64,000 bases of DNA from PUPG01 sp964463915. Its GTDB lineage: Bacteria; Bacteroidota; Bacteroidia; Bacteroidales; UBA7960. Made by a program: the position numbers and the translations under genes. Within the stretch, counting starts at the first letter, position 1, and each line of letters opens with the position of its first letter. The stretch is from the NCBI GenBank assembly GCA_964463915.1, contig CAYXEH010000006.1, positions 19,224 through 83,223 on the forward strand, read 5' to 3'. The notes under the pieces were generated by a model. The model was not told the DNA's origin. It made no database searches and saw nothing but the letters and a program-made list of their open reading frames with translations. Positions 27,347 to 35,322 of the stretch are shown in pieces.

Positions 27347-27430
27347 TGATTGTGGCAACCCAGGTTGTCGATTCCTGGGGTAGCCTGATTGTGGCCTTTC
27401 AGGTTATCATCTCTCGCCGGTGCATGATTG
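27347..27430. repeat. Imperfect 39-nt tandem repeat (about 2.2 copies)
   Basis: TGATTGTGG starts at 27347 and 27386, and TGATTG again at 27425, exactly 39 nt apart. The intervening stretches share CAGGTT and CTC/TCC blocks. It lies between pruA and the 3' end of ansA, a region with no gene. Confidence 0.6.
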
Positions 27431-27475
27431 AGATTGAACGGTGGTATAAAATACTGCTGACTACGGACAGACCAT

Positions 27476-27515
27476 TTAACGAGTAAGTTCCCCGCTTAAC
27501 GAGTAAGTTCCCCCC
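27476..27515 (-). repeat. 20-bp tandem duplication of the ansA 3' end including the stop codon
   Basis: The last 20 bp of ansA (27496-27515) are repeated directly after the stop (27476-27495) with 19 of 20 positions identical. Each copy ends ACTTACTCGTTAA on the minus strand. Confidence 0.85.
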
Positions 27516-28524
27516 GCAAGGGTTTTTGCAGATAATCTCTCAGGCGGTCAGAGGTATATCCGTTGCCAAGCAAATACATCAGCTTGGTAACGGCAGCCTC
27601 GGTGGTCATGTCGTATCCGCTGACCACACCGGCATTTACCAGCCATGCACTGGTTTCGTATTTCCCCTGATCCACTGCACCTCCCCGGCACTGGCTGATA
27701 TTACACACCAGCAGTCCCCGGGCAATGGCATTATTCAGATCCTCCGCAAACCAATCAAGGTGAGGCGCATTTCCGGCCCCGTAAGTTTCCATCACCACGG
27801 CTTTTAACCCTTCGGTCGATAAGATTGCAGACACCACCGCAGGGCTGATGCCGGGAAACAGCTTCAGTACAGCAATGTTGTTATCAAGATTGCTATACAC
27901 ACGGAATTTATCATCTGAAGCTTGCTGAATGGCTACCTCATTGTATTTGATATGAACACCGGCACGAGCCAGAACCGGATAGTTCACTGATAAAAAGGCT
28001 TCAAAGTGTTCTGCATTGTGTTTATGGGTGCGGTTTCCACGATAAAGCTGGGATTCGAAAAAGATACAAACCTCGGGTACCACCGCTTTCCCCTCTTTTT
28101 TGGCCGCTGCAATCTCCAGGGCAGTGATAAAATTTTCTTTTCCGTCGGTACGTATCATTCCGATGGGGAGCTGAGATCCGGTGAAAACCACTGGTTTTGA
28201 CAGGTTCTCCAGCATAAAGCTCAGGGCAGATGCCGTATACGACATGGTATCCGATCCATGCAAAACCACAAAACCGTCATAGGCGTCATAATGGGCTTCG
28301 ATCATTTTGGCAAGGCGAACCCAGATGGCCGGTTCCATGTTGGAAGAATCAATCACAGGATCAAAAGAGATGCTTTCTATCTGGTAGTTAAACCGGCTGA
28401 TCTCAGGAATCTGATCGGTCAGATGTTCAAAATCAAACGGGTTCAATACCCCGGTAACAGGATCCTCCACCATACCAATGGTGCCGCCTGTGTAAATTAC
28501 GAGTATGCGTGGTTTTGAGGTCAT
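27496..28524 (-). CDS. ansA: Type I L-asparaginase
   Basis: Hydrolyses asparagine to aspartate and ammonia in the cytoplasm. The 342-residue protein has the first catalytic Thr in IYTGGTIGM (residues 10-18), the second motif in VLHGSDTMSYTAS, and a conserved TGSQLPIG region. No signal peptide is present, as expected for type I. It lies 240 bp downstream of tatD on the same strand, separated by an array of hairpins, so it may be transcribed through that array or from a promoter inside it. Confidence 0.92.
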   Translation of the reverse strand: MTSKPRILVIYTGGTIGMVEDPVTGVLNPFDFEHLTDQIPEISRFNYQIESISFDPVIDSSNMEPAIWVRLAKMIEAHYDAYDGFVVLHGSDTMSYTASALSFMLENLSKPVVFTGSQLPIGMIRTDGKENFITALEIAAAKKEGKAVVPEVCIFFESQLYRGNRTHKHNAEHFEAFLSVNYPVLARAGVHIKYNEVAIQQASDDKFRVYSNLDNNIAVLKLFPGISPAVVSAILSTEGLKAVVMETYGAGNAPHLDWFAEDLNNAIARGLLVCNISQCRGGAVDQGKYETSAWLVNAGVVSGYDMTTEAAVTKLMYLLGNGYTSDRLRDYLQKPLRGELTR

Positions 28525-28559
28525 ATGGTTCTTGGTTTGTTCGCTGCTTCTCAGCTCAC

Positions 28560-28762
28560 GGTTGACGGGGGCCGACGCCCCCTTGGTTAGTCGGGGCTGA
28601 CGCCCCTCCGGTTGGTCGAGGGCTACCGCCCTCTCCAGTTGTTAGTTAGTCGGCGTTTCGCGCCTGGTGGTTACGGGGTCTTCGACCCCTGGTTAATAAC
28701 GTTTGATCCCTTCGGGATCGACCTCTGCCCGGAAGAACCATCAACCAGAGTGGCGAAGCCAC
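28560..28762. repeat. Array of seven short GC-rich hairpins joined by a recurrent linker
   Basis: Seven stem-loops occur in 200 bp: 28567-28582, 28593-28606, 28618-28633, 28652-28664, 28675-28689, 28705-28719 and 28750-28762. Stems are 4-6 bp with 3-5-nt loops, for example GGGGTC-TTC-GACCCC and GATCCC-TTC-GGGATC. Several are separated by a linker resembling TTGGTTAGTC. Near-inverted 9-bp ends (GGTTGACGG at 28560, CCATCAACC at 28738) enclose the first six. It fills the tatD-ansA gap and contains no credible gene. Confidence 0.85.
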
Positions 28763-28764
28763 GG

Positions 28765-29532
28765 CTAGACCCCAAACATCCTGCGTGCATTGGCCGTGGT
28801 GACCCCGGCGACTTCTTCCACATCAATGCCCTTAATCTCTGCAATCCGCTCTGCGATATGAGGCAGGTAGGCACTCTCATTTCGCTTTCCCCGAAAAGGG
28901 ACGGGAGAAAGGAAAGGGGCATCTGTTTCCAGAATAAGGTGTGACAGGTTCACTGCTTTAACCACATCTGCCATCAGGCTGTTCTTATAAGTAACCACTC
29001 CGCCGATGCCCAGCATGAACCCCATGTCTATCACCTTTGCGGCCTGTGCCGCATTCCCGGGAAAGCAATGAAAAACACCCTTCAGTGCGGGATCCTGCCT
29101 TGGCATGAGCACATCAAACAATTCATTCAATGAGTTGCGTGAATGAAGTACAAGAGGCAATGAATACTCCCTGGCCCAGTGAATATGATGCTCCAGCGAC
29201 TCTTGCTGCTCATCTTTATATGTTTTGTCCCAGTAAAGGTCAATGCCGGTCTCACCAACAGCAACAAATCCTCCCTTTTTCAACCATCCTTCAATGTTGG
29301 CCAGTTCGGTATGATAGGTGGTTTTTACGGAAGTTGGGTGAAGTCCCATCATAGGCAGACATCTCCCCGGAAACTGCCGGGCGGCAGCCATCATTGACAC
29401 AACGGTATGGCTGTCAATATTGGGCATGAGAAAGTGGCTGACCTGCGCCTTTTCGGCGCGGTCAACCACCTCTGCCCTGTCATAATCAAACTGTTCCAGG
29501 TAAATATGCGTATGGGTGTCGATCAGTTCCAA
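28765..29532 (-). CDS. tatD: TatD family metal-dependent DNase/hydrolase
   Basis: TIM-barrel hydrolase linked in other bacteria to DNA 3'-exonuclease activity and repair. The 255-residue protein has the metal motif DTHTHIYL at residues 5-12, GLHPTSV, VGETGIDLYWD, HSRNS, FHCFPG and LETDAPFLSP, all in family order. The only start that includes the metal site is a TTG at 29532, 8 bp after the kbl stop. The gene therefore depends on a TTG start and probably on translation coupled to kbl. Confidence 0.92.
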   Translation of the reverse strand: MELIDTHTHIYLEQFDYDRAEVVDRAEKAQVSHFLMPNIDSHTVVSMMAAARQFPGRCLPMMGLHPTSVKTTYHTELANIEGWLKKGGFVAVGETGIDLYWDKTYKDEQQESLEHHIHWAREYSLPLVLHSRNSLNELFDVLMPRQDPALKGVFHCFPGNAAQAAKVIDMGFMLGIGGVVTYKNSLMADVVKAVNLSHLILETDAPFLSPVPFRGKRNESAYLPHIAERIAEIKGIDVEEVAGVTTANARRMFGV

Positions 29533-29540
29533 AACGCACT

Positions 29541-30731
29541 TTACTTAAGAACCTTTAATTCTTTGCCAATTTTAATAAAGGCCTCCACACACTGATCCAG
29601 ATGTTCAATTTCATGAGCAGCAGACACCTGTACCCGAATACGTGCCTGTTCTTTGGGCACAACAGGATAGTAGAAGCCGATCACATAGATGCCTTCATCC
29701 AGCAACCTGGCGGCAAATTCCTGCGAAAGTGGTGCATCATACAACATCACAGCTACGATGGCAGATTGTGTAGGTTTCAGGTCAAATCCGGCATTTTGCA
29801 TTTTGTCCATGAAATAGTCGGTATTGCGGTGCAACTTGTCCTGCAATTCATGGGTTTCCGCCATCATGTCAAACATTTTGATCCCTGCATTCACCACTCC
29901 CGGAGGCAGTGAATTGGAGAAAAGATAAGGCCTGGAGCGCTGACGCAGCAACTCAATGATTTCTTTCCGACCGGTGGTGAACCCGCCGATGGCACCGCCG
30001 AATGCCTTGCCCAGGGTGCCCGTAATAATGTCCACCTCGCCGCGGATGTCAAACAATTCGGTTACACCGCGTCCTGTTTTACCAACCACACCTGCGGAGT
30101 GGCATTCATCCACCATCACCATGGCATCATATTTCTCGGCAAGGGCAACGATCTTGTCCATCGGGGCCGCATTGCCATCCATGGAAAACACTCCGTCGGT
30201 CACGATGACGCGGAAACGCTGTGCCTGGGCTTCCTTTAGCTTGGCCTCCAGGTCTTCCATATCTGCATTCTTATAGCGATAGCGAGCCGCCTTGCAAAGC
30301 CTGACACCATCAATAATTGATGCGTGGTTCAGAGAGTCCGAAATAATCGCATCCTCTTCGGTGAGAATAGGCTCAAACACCCCGCCATTGGCATCAAAGC
30401 ATGCCGCGTAAAGAATGGTGTCTTCTGTGCCAAAATATTCAGCAATTTTCTTCTCCAGAATTTTGTGATAGTCCTGGGTGCCGCAGATGAACCGCACAGA
30501 GGACATACCAAAGCCTCTTTCATCCATTCCTTCCTTGGCTGCCTGGATAAGGGCCGGATGATTTGAAAGGCCCAGGTAATTGTTCGCACAGAAGTTCAGC
30601 ACTTCCTGCCCGGACTTCACCTTAATCTTTGCGTCCTGAGGGGTTACAATAATCCGCTCTTCCTTATATAACCCGGCGTCCCGGATACCTTCCAATTCCT
30701 GCTGAAGATGTTCCTTGATTTTTCCGTACAT
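29541..30731 (-). CDS. kbl: Glycine C-acetyltransferase (2-amino-3-ketobutyrate CoA ligase)
   Basis: PLP enzyme that cleaves 2-amino-3-oxobutyrate with CoA to glycine and acetyl-CoA. The 396-residue protein matches the alpha-oxoamine synthase family: NNYLGLSNHP near residue 50, SVRFICGTQD, DECHSAGVVG with the PLP-contacting Asp and His, and the lysine motif ITGTLGKAFGG. It is divergent from the threonine dehydrogenase gene across 194 bp, completing the threonine-to-glycine pathway. It leads a transcript that continues into tatD. Confidence 0.95.
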   Translation of the reverse strand: MYGKIKEHLQQELEGIRDAGLYKEERIIVTPQDAKIKVKSGQEVLNFCANNYLGLSNHPALIQAAKEGMDERGFGMSSVRFICGTQDYHKILEKKIAEYFGTEDTILYAACFDANGGVFEPILTEEDAIISDSLNHASIIDGVRLCKAARYRYKNADMEDLEAKLKEAQAQRFRVIVTDGVFSMDGNAAPMDKIVALAEKYDAMVMVDECHSAGVVGKTGRGVTELFDIRGEVDIITGTLGKAFGGAIGGFTTGRKEIIELLRQRSRPYLFSNSLPPGVVNAGIKMFDMMAETHELQDKLHRNTDYFMDKMQNAGFDLKPTQSAIVAVMLYDAPLSQEFAARLLDEGIYVIGFYYPVVPKEQARIRVQVSAAHEIEHLDQCVEAFIKIGKELKVLK

Positions 30732-30781
30732 ATCAGTAATTTGCTTTTGGTGTATAAAATGAAATAATTATAAGTCAGAGG

Positions 30782-30789
30782 CAAAGATA
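30782..30789 (-). promoter_or_regulatory. -7 element of kbl
   Basis: Minus-strand TATCTTTG matches TAnnTTTG, about 50 bp upstream of the kbl ATG. Confidence 0.5.
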
Positions 30790-30866
30790 TTGTTTTTGAT
30801 AATAAATGCACGTAACCAACACCCCAACCTGGCACTTAATCACTTAAAAAAATCAATAATAATCCT

Positions 30867-30874
30867 TACATTTG
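30867..30874 (+). promoter_or_regulatory. -7 element of the threonine dehydrogenase gene
   Basis: TACATTTG matches TAnnTTTG, 51 bp upstream of the ATG. It is divergent from the kbl element, with 77 bp between the two, so one regulator could serve both. Confidence 0.5.
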
Positions 30875-30925
30875 CGCCCGACCGCGTAATAATCTACTTT
30901 TATAAACGATTAAATTTTAAACAGC

Positions 30926-31888
30926 ATGAAAAATATTTTGGTTGTCGGATCAGCTGGTCAGATTGGCTCAGAGCTCACACTTGCTTTGCGCGATATTTAC
31001 GGAGGCGACAATGTGGTTGCCGGTGTACGAAAAACCAAACCTTCGGAAAAACTATCCGGCACAGGCCCCTGCGAGGTGGTCGACGCACTGGATAAAGAAA
31101 ACCTGAAAAAGGTGGTTGACAAATATCATATTGATGCCATTATCAATATGGCCGCTATCCTCTCAGGCACAGGAGAAAAAAATCCCATGCTGGCCTGGGA
31201 TGTCAATATGAACGGGCTGATCAATATTCTTGAACTGGCCCGGGAATACAAGATGAAACAGGTACTGGTACCCAGTTCCATTGCCGTGTTTGGCCCCACC
31301 ACCCCCGTTGACAACACCCCCCAGGAAACCATTCTGAAACCCACCACCATTTATGGTGTGACCAAGGTGGCCGGAGAATTGCTGGGAGATTATTATGTAA
31401 AAAAATACGGTCTTGATGTCAGAGGACTGAGGTACCCCGGAATCATCAGCCATGAGACCGAACCGGGTGGCGGCACCACCGATTATGCTGTGGCCATCTA
31501 TTACGAAGCCATCAAAAACAAGAAATACACCTGTTTCGTCAACGAGAATACCCGTTTGCCGATGATGTATATGCCCGACTGCCTGAAAGCCACCATCGAT
31601 CTGATGCAGGCGGACTTTTCCAGCCTGAATCACCACTGCGACTACAACGTAGGAGCCATGGACTTTACTGTAGCGGAAATGGCAGAATCGATCAAAAAAC
31701 ACATTCCGGAATTCGAAATCAGCTATGAACCGGATTTCCGCCAGGAGATTGCCGACTCATGGCCAAACTCTGTGGATGACAGTCCGGCGCGAAAAGACTG
31801 GGGCTGGAAGCATGACTTTGACCTGGATAAAATGACAGCAGATATGCTGAAAGCCATCGGAGAAAAACACGAAAAAGGCTTGATTTAA
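30926..31888 (+). CDS. tdh: L-threonine 3-dehydrogenase, short-chain (epimerase-like) type
   Basis: NAD-dependent oxidation of threonine to 2-amino-3-oxobutyrate, the Kbl substrate. The 320-residue extended SDR protein has the Rossmann motif GSAGQIGSE at residues 8-16 and the catalytic pair YGVTK (about 143-147) after the serine motif VPSSIAVFGP. Divergent pairing with kbl supports threonine dehydrogenase over a sugar epimerase. It is a separate family from the zinc-type E. coli Tdh. A strong terminator follows. Confidence 0.9.
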   Translation: MKNILVVGSAGQIGSELTLALRDIYGGDNVVAGVRKTKPSEKLSGTGPCEVVDALDKENLKKVVDKYHIDAIINMAAILSGTGEKNPMLAWDVNMNGLINILELAREYKMKQVLVPSSIAVFGPTTPVDNTPQETILKPTTIYGVTKVAGELLGDYYVKKYGLDVRGLRYPGIISHETEPGGGTTDYAVAIYYEAIKNKKYTCFVNENTRLPMMYMPDCLKATIDLMQADFSSLNHHCDYNVGAMDFTVAEMAESIKKHIPEFEISYEPDFRQEIADSWPNSVDDSPARKDWGWKHDFDLDKMTADMLKAIGEKHEKGLI

Positions 31889-31900
31889 GGGCATATAGGA

Positions 31901-31940
31901 AAAAATCCCGGCAGCATCATTCCATACTGCCGGGATTTTT
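31901..31940 (+). terminator. Rho-independent terminator after tdh
   Basis: A perfect 14-bp stem (AAAAATCCCGGCAG at 31901-31914 with its complement at 31927-31940), 12-nt loop, T5 at the end of the stem. Confidence 0.92.
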
Positions 31941-31965
31941 ATACCCCTGATTTTATAAAAAAATG

Positions 31966-31973
31966 TAGCTTTG
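31966..31973 (+). promoter_or_regulatory. -7 element of dnaX, placed for a leaderless transcript
   Basis: TAGCTTTG matches TAnnTTTG. The dnaX ATG begins 8 nt after its last base, so the mRNA should start at or very near the start codon. Confidence 0.5.
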
Positions 31974-31980
31974 CAGTGAG

Positions 31981-33099
31981 ATGGACCAGTTTATCGTTTC
32001 CGCACGCAAATACCGGCCAGCCACCTTCGATATGGTGGTGGGGCAGCAATCCATAACCAACACCCTTAAAAATGCCATCAGGAATAACCACCTGGCCCAG
32101 GCATTTTTGTTTTGCGGACCAAGAGGTGTAGGCAAAACAACCTGTGCCCGCATTCTGGCTAAAACCATCAACTGTGAAAACATTACGGATAACATTGAGG
32201 CGTGCAATGAATGTGAGTCATGCCGGTCATTCAACCAAAGTCATTCCTTCAATGTACATGAGCTGGATGCAGCCTCCAATAATTCAGTAGAAGGCATCCG
32301 TTCCCTGGTGGATCAGGTAAGAATCCCCCCACAGGTAGGCACCTACAAGGTATATATCATTGATGAGGTTCACATGTTGTCTCAACAGGCATTCAATGCC
32401 TTTCTGAAAACGCTTGAAGAACCCCCTGCCTATGCCAAATTCATCCTGGCCACAACAGAAAAGCACAAGATCATCCCCACCATATTGTCGCGTTGCCAGA
32501 TCTTTGATTTTGCCAGGATTACCGTAGAAGACATTTCCGGGCAACTTGCCTATGTGGCTCAGCAGGAATCGATACAGGCCGACCCCAATGCCCTGCATAT
32601 TATCAGCCAGAAAGCCGACGGGGCCATGCGTGATGCGTTATCGATTTTTGATCAGCTGGTCAGCTTCACAGGCAACACCATTACTTATCAACAGGTCATT
32701 GAAAACCTCAATGTGCTGGATTACGATTATTTTTTCAGGATGACCGACCTGATCCTGGAAGAAAAACCCGCAGAAATCCTGCTGCTGGTTAACGAAGTTT
32801 TGCAAAAAGGATTTGAGGGAGCGGATTTTATCACCGGTTACGGTGCCCACCTGCGCGACCTGCTGGTCTGCAAGGATCCCGCAACGGCGAAGCTGGTGGA
32901 AGCCAGTGAGGATATCCGTGTAAAATATGTGGCGCAGGCGGAAAAATGCTCAAGAGAGCTTTTACTTCAGACCCTTGAAATCAACAACCAGGCTGATGTT
33001 CAGTACAAAATAAGCAGCAATAAACGATTATTGCTGGAATTGTCCCTGCTGCAAATGGCATCCCTGGTAAAAAAAAAAGCCCTGACGACACAGCAGTAA
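31981..33099 (+). CDS. dnaX: DNA polymerase III subunit gamma (zero-frame product of dnaX)
   Basis: Clamp-loader ATPase of the replisome. The 372-residue zero-frame product has Walker A GPRGVGKT (about 47-54), a zinc-binding quartet of Cys in the CENITDNIEACNECESC stretch, DEVH of Walker B, LEEPP and the sensor region LSRCQIFDF. It covers domains I-III. The zero frame stops 7 codons after a run of ten A's (33069-33078). In the -1 frame the sequence stays open to 33800, which would make full-length tau. The start codon lies 8 nt past the -7 element. Confidence 0.93.
   Translation: MDQFIVSARKYRPATFDMVVGQQSITNTLKNAIRNNHLAQAFLFCGPRGVGKTTCARILAKTINCENITDNIEACNECESCRSFNQSHSFNVHELDAASNNSVEGIRSLVDQVRIPPQVGTYKVYIIDEVHMLSQQAFNAFLKTLEEPPAYAKFILATTEKHKIIPTILSRCQIFDFARITVEDISGQLAYVAQQESIQADPNALHIISQKADGAMRDALSIFDQLVSFTGNTITYQQVIENLNVLDYDYFFRMTDLILEEKPAEILLLVNEVLQKGFEGADFITGYGAHLRDLLVCKDPATAKLVEASEDIRVKYVAQAEKCSRELLLQTLEINNQADVQYKISSNKRLLLELSLLQMASLVKKKALTTQQ
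33069..33078 (+). promoter_or_regulatory. A10 slippery site in dnaX
   Basis: Zero-frame codons read GTA AAA AAA AAA GCC. Slippage by -1 on the ribosome, or one extra A in the mRNA, moves reading into the frame that is open for a further 240 codons. The A-AAA-AAA heptamer is present. dnaX genes elsewhere use comparable A-rich sites to make gamma and tau. Confidence 0.7.
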
Positions 33100-33800
33100 G
33101 CCCGCCGCAGCAACTGATCGCCCCCACTAAGACAGCCACTCCTTCCGGTACATCCGGCAAGACCGGCAAAGATTCTGATACGTCCGGGGCAGATAATGCA
33201 CCCAGGTACGGGCAAACAAACAAGTCCGAAAACAAGCCGGAAAACAAGCGTCAACCCCTGAAAGAAAGGAAAGCCGGCAATGATCAGGTTCCAAAAACCC
33301 AAACACCCAAACGCACTACCCTAACTTCAAAAGGAGCCAGTCCCATCAGCAAACTGAGCCTGAAAATCAATGAAGATAAAAAAGCCGTAAAAGAAGATAT
33401 CGGGGAATCCGGGGAAGGTGGTTACCGGCCGGTAACCACCTTTTCCCATGAAGAATTCATGCAGGCCTGGAATAAGCTTGCCAGGTCACACCAGGAAGAA
33501 AGCCCGGCCCTTTATATGGCCATGACAAGTCACCAGGCCAGGTTGTTACCGGACAATGTCATCCTTCTGCAACTTGACAACACCATTCAGGAAGATCTGA
33601 TCAAAGACAATAAACCGGCGCTACTCAGTATGCTGCATAAAACACTCAGAAATTACGCCATTGATATCAGAACAGAAGTGATCAAAAGCCAAGAGATCAG
33701 GAAAGTCTATCTGCCCAGGGACAAGTTGCAGAAGCTGACAGACAAAAACCCGGAGATCCTCCGCCTGCAAAAGGAAATGGGGCTTGATCTCCTTTATTAA
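33078..33800 (+). CDS. dnaX: DNA polymerase III tau C-terminal part, reached by -1 frameshift or slippage
   Basis: Continuation of dnaX in the -1 frame: 240 codons from the A-run to the TAA at 33798-33800, with no start codon of its own near the beginning. The first 120 residues are a Pro/Thr/Ser/Lys-rich linker, and the last 115 (from EEFMQAWNKLARS) form a compact domain ending GLDLLY, as expected for the tau region that contacts the polymerase. Joined to the zero frame it gives a 606-residue tau, a normal length. A base-calling error in the homopolymer is the alternative explanation. Confidence 0.8.
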   Translation, partial: SPDDTAVSPPQQLIAPTKTATPSGTSGKTGKDSDTSGADNAPRYGQTNKSENKPENKRQPLKERKAGNDQVPKTQTPKRTTLTSKGASPISKLSLKINEDKKAVKEDIGESGEGGYRPVTTFSHEEFMQAWNKLARSHQEESPALYMAMTSHQARLLPDNVILLQLDNTIQEDLIKDNKPALLSMLHKTLRNYAIDIRTEVIKSQEIRKVYLPRDKLQKLTDKNPEILRLQKEMGLDLLY

Positions 33801-33876
33801 GGTCATGTTCACCATTTATTTGCAATTATTAACATTCGTCGCATGAAAGGCCACAGGGATCTGCAAAGAAAATTTG

Positions 33877-33884
33877 TACATTTG
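33877..33884 (+). promoter_or_regulatory. Candidate -7 element of the M16 protease pair
   Basis: TACATTTG matches TAnnTTTG, about 80 bp upstream of the first M16 ATG. Confidence 0.4.
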
Positions 33885-33964
33885 TTTACCTTTATCGTCA
33901 GGCGACTCTTACCATTAGTCGAATTTCTGGAATATAATTTGATAACCTTTAAATTTTTTTGAAT

Positions 33965-35290
33965 ATGAAGTTCTCACTGAAGCTCTTAATTGTATCCTTA
34001 TGCATTTTTCTGGCCAGGCCTGCACAAGCCTCGGAGCAGCGGATTGCATTTACGGAATACACCCTGGACAACGGCCTGCATGTTATTTTACATAAAGACA
34101 ACACCACTCCGAATGTGGTGGTGGACATTATGTACCATGTGGGAGCCAAGAATGAACATCCGGAACGCACTGGTTTTGCCCACTTTTTTGAACACCTGAT
34201 GTTCGAGGGTACAGAAAACATCGGACGTGGAGAATTTGCCGAGATCGTGGAAAAAGCGGGCGGCTCTTTGAATGCCTTCACCAGTTTCGATGTAACCAAC
34301 TATTATGTGCTGCTTCCCTCCAATCAGCTGGAGCTGGGCCTCTGGCTCGAGTCTGAACGTCTGCTTCACCCGGTGATTGACTCAACCGGAGTCCGCACAC
34401 AGAAAAATGTAGTTACCGAAGAGATGAAACAAACGCGCGACAACCAGCCGTACGGCCGTGTACTCACGGAAACCATCAAACGGGCCTATACGGTGCACCC
34501 CTATCAGACTGACGTACTTGGAAAGGATGAACACATCCGCAATGCCACGTTTGATGACATCACTTCTTTCCATGACATGTTCTATGTTCCCAATAACGCG
34601 GTTCTGGTGGTATCCGGAGACATCGATCTGGATGAGACCAAAGGGCTGGTGGAGAAATATTTCGGTAATATTCCAAGAGGAGAGGAGGAGCCTCGACGCC
34701 CTGAGGTGCAGGAACCTGAAAGAACAACAGAGGTCAGGGATACAGTATACGACAACATCCAGCTGCCGGCCATGATTCAGGCATATCACATCCCGGCCAT
34801 GGGAACAGAGGAATACTACGCCGTGGAGATGCTTGGCACATTGCTCTCACAGGGGCAAAGCAGCCGGCTCTACAGGCGCCTTGTCGTGGAAGATCAGACT
34901 GCCATGCAGGTGCAAGCCATGCCCCTGGGCCTGGAAGATCCGGGCTTGACCATGGTTCTTGCCATCCCCAACATGGGTGTAGACCCCCAGGTACTGGAAA
35001 CTACGATCAATGAAGAACTCAGGCGGGTACGCGAAGAGTTAATCTCTGAAGAAGAGATGCAAAAACTCCGCAACCAGGTGGAAAGCCGGATGGTCAACAG
35101 CAATACCACCATCGCCAGCAGAACCACCAACCTGGCCAACTACCACCTGATCTACGATGATGCCAACCTCATCAACACAGAAATAGACAGGTATTTGGCT
35201 GTTTCCAGGGAAGATATCAGGGAAGCTGCCCGTAAATATCTGCGTGAAAACAACAGGATCGTCCTGTACTACCTGCCCGAGCAACAATAA
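33965..35290 (+). CDS. M16-family zinc protease, catalytic subunit
   Basis: Exported insulinase-type peptidase. A signal peptide (FLARPAQA then SEQ) is followed by the M16 core. The inverted zinc motif HFFEH lies near residue 75 within GFAHFFEHLMFEGTE, with the downstream Glu in TEEMKQ. The TTG at 33959 is two codons upstream of the ATG used here. The 441-residue length fits the two-subunit M16B class, in which this chain supplies the metal site and the next gene, 32 bp downstream, supplies the R/Y pair. Likely role is degradation of periplasmic peptides. Confidence 0.9.
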   Translation: MKFSLKLLIVSLCIFLARPAQASEQRIAFTEYTLDNGLHVILHKDNTTPNVVVDIMYHVGAKNEHPERTGFAHFFEHLMFEGTENIGRGEFAEIVEKAGGSLNAFTSFDVTNYYVLLPSNQLELGLWLESERLLHPVIDSTGVRTQKNVVTEEMKQTRDNQPYGRVLTETIKRAYTVHPYQTDVLGKDEHIRNATFDDITSFHDMFYVPNNAVLVVSGDIDLDETKGLVEKYFGNIPRGEEEPRRPEVQEPERTTEVRDTVYDNIQLPAMIQAYHIPAMGTEEYYAVEMLGTLLSQGQSSRLYRRLVVEDQTAMQVQAMPLGLEDPGLTMVLAIPNMGVDPQVLETTINEELRRVREELISEEEMQKLRNQVESRMVNSNTTIASRTTNLANYHLIYDDANLINTEIDRYLAVSREDIREAARKYLRENNRIVLYYLPEQQ

Positions 35291-35322
35291 TCACCCGATC
35301 GTTAACAGAAAAAAACTGAGTC

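Noticed and set aside
28612..28944. ORFs reading through the hairpin array and tatD
   Set aside because: Sequence is that of the GC-rich hairpins in other frames plus antisense tatD; no protein-like signature.
33000..33302. Minus-strand ORFs in the middle of dnaX
   Set aside because: They mirror the -1 frame linker region of tau and have no family similarity.
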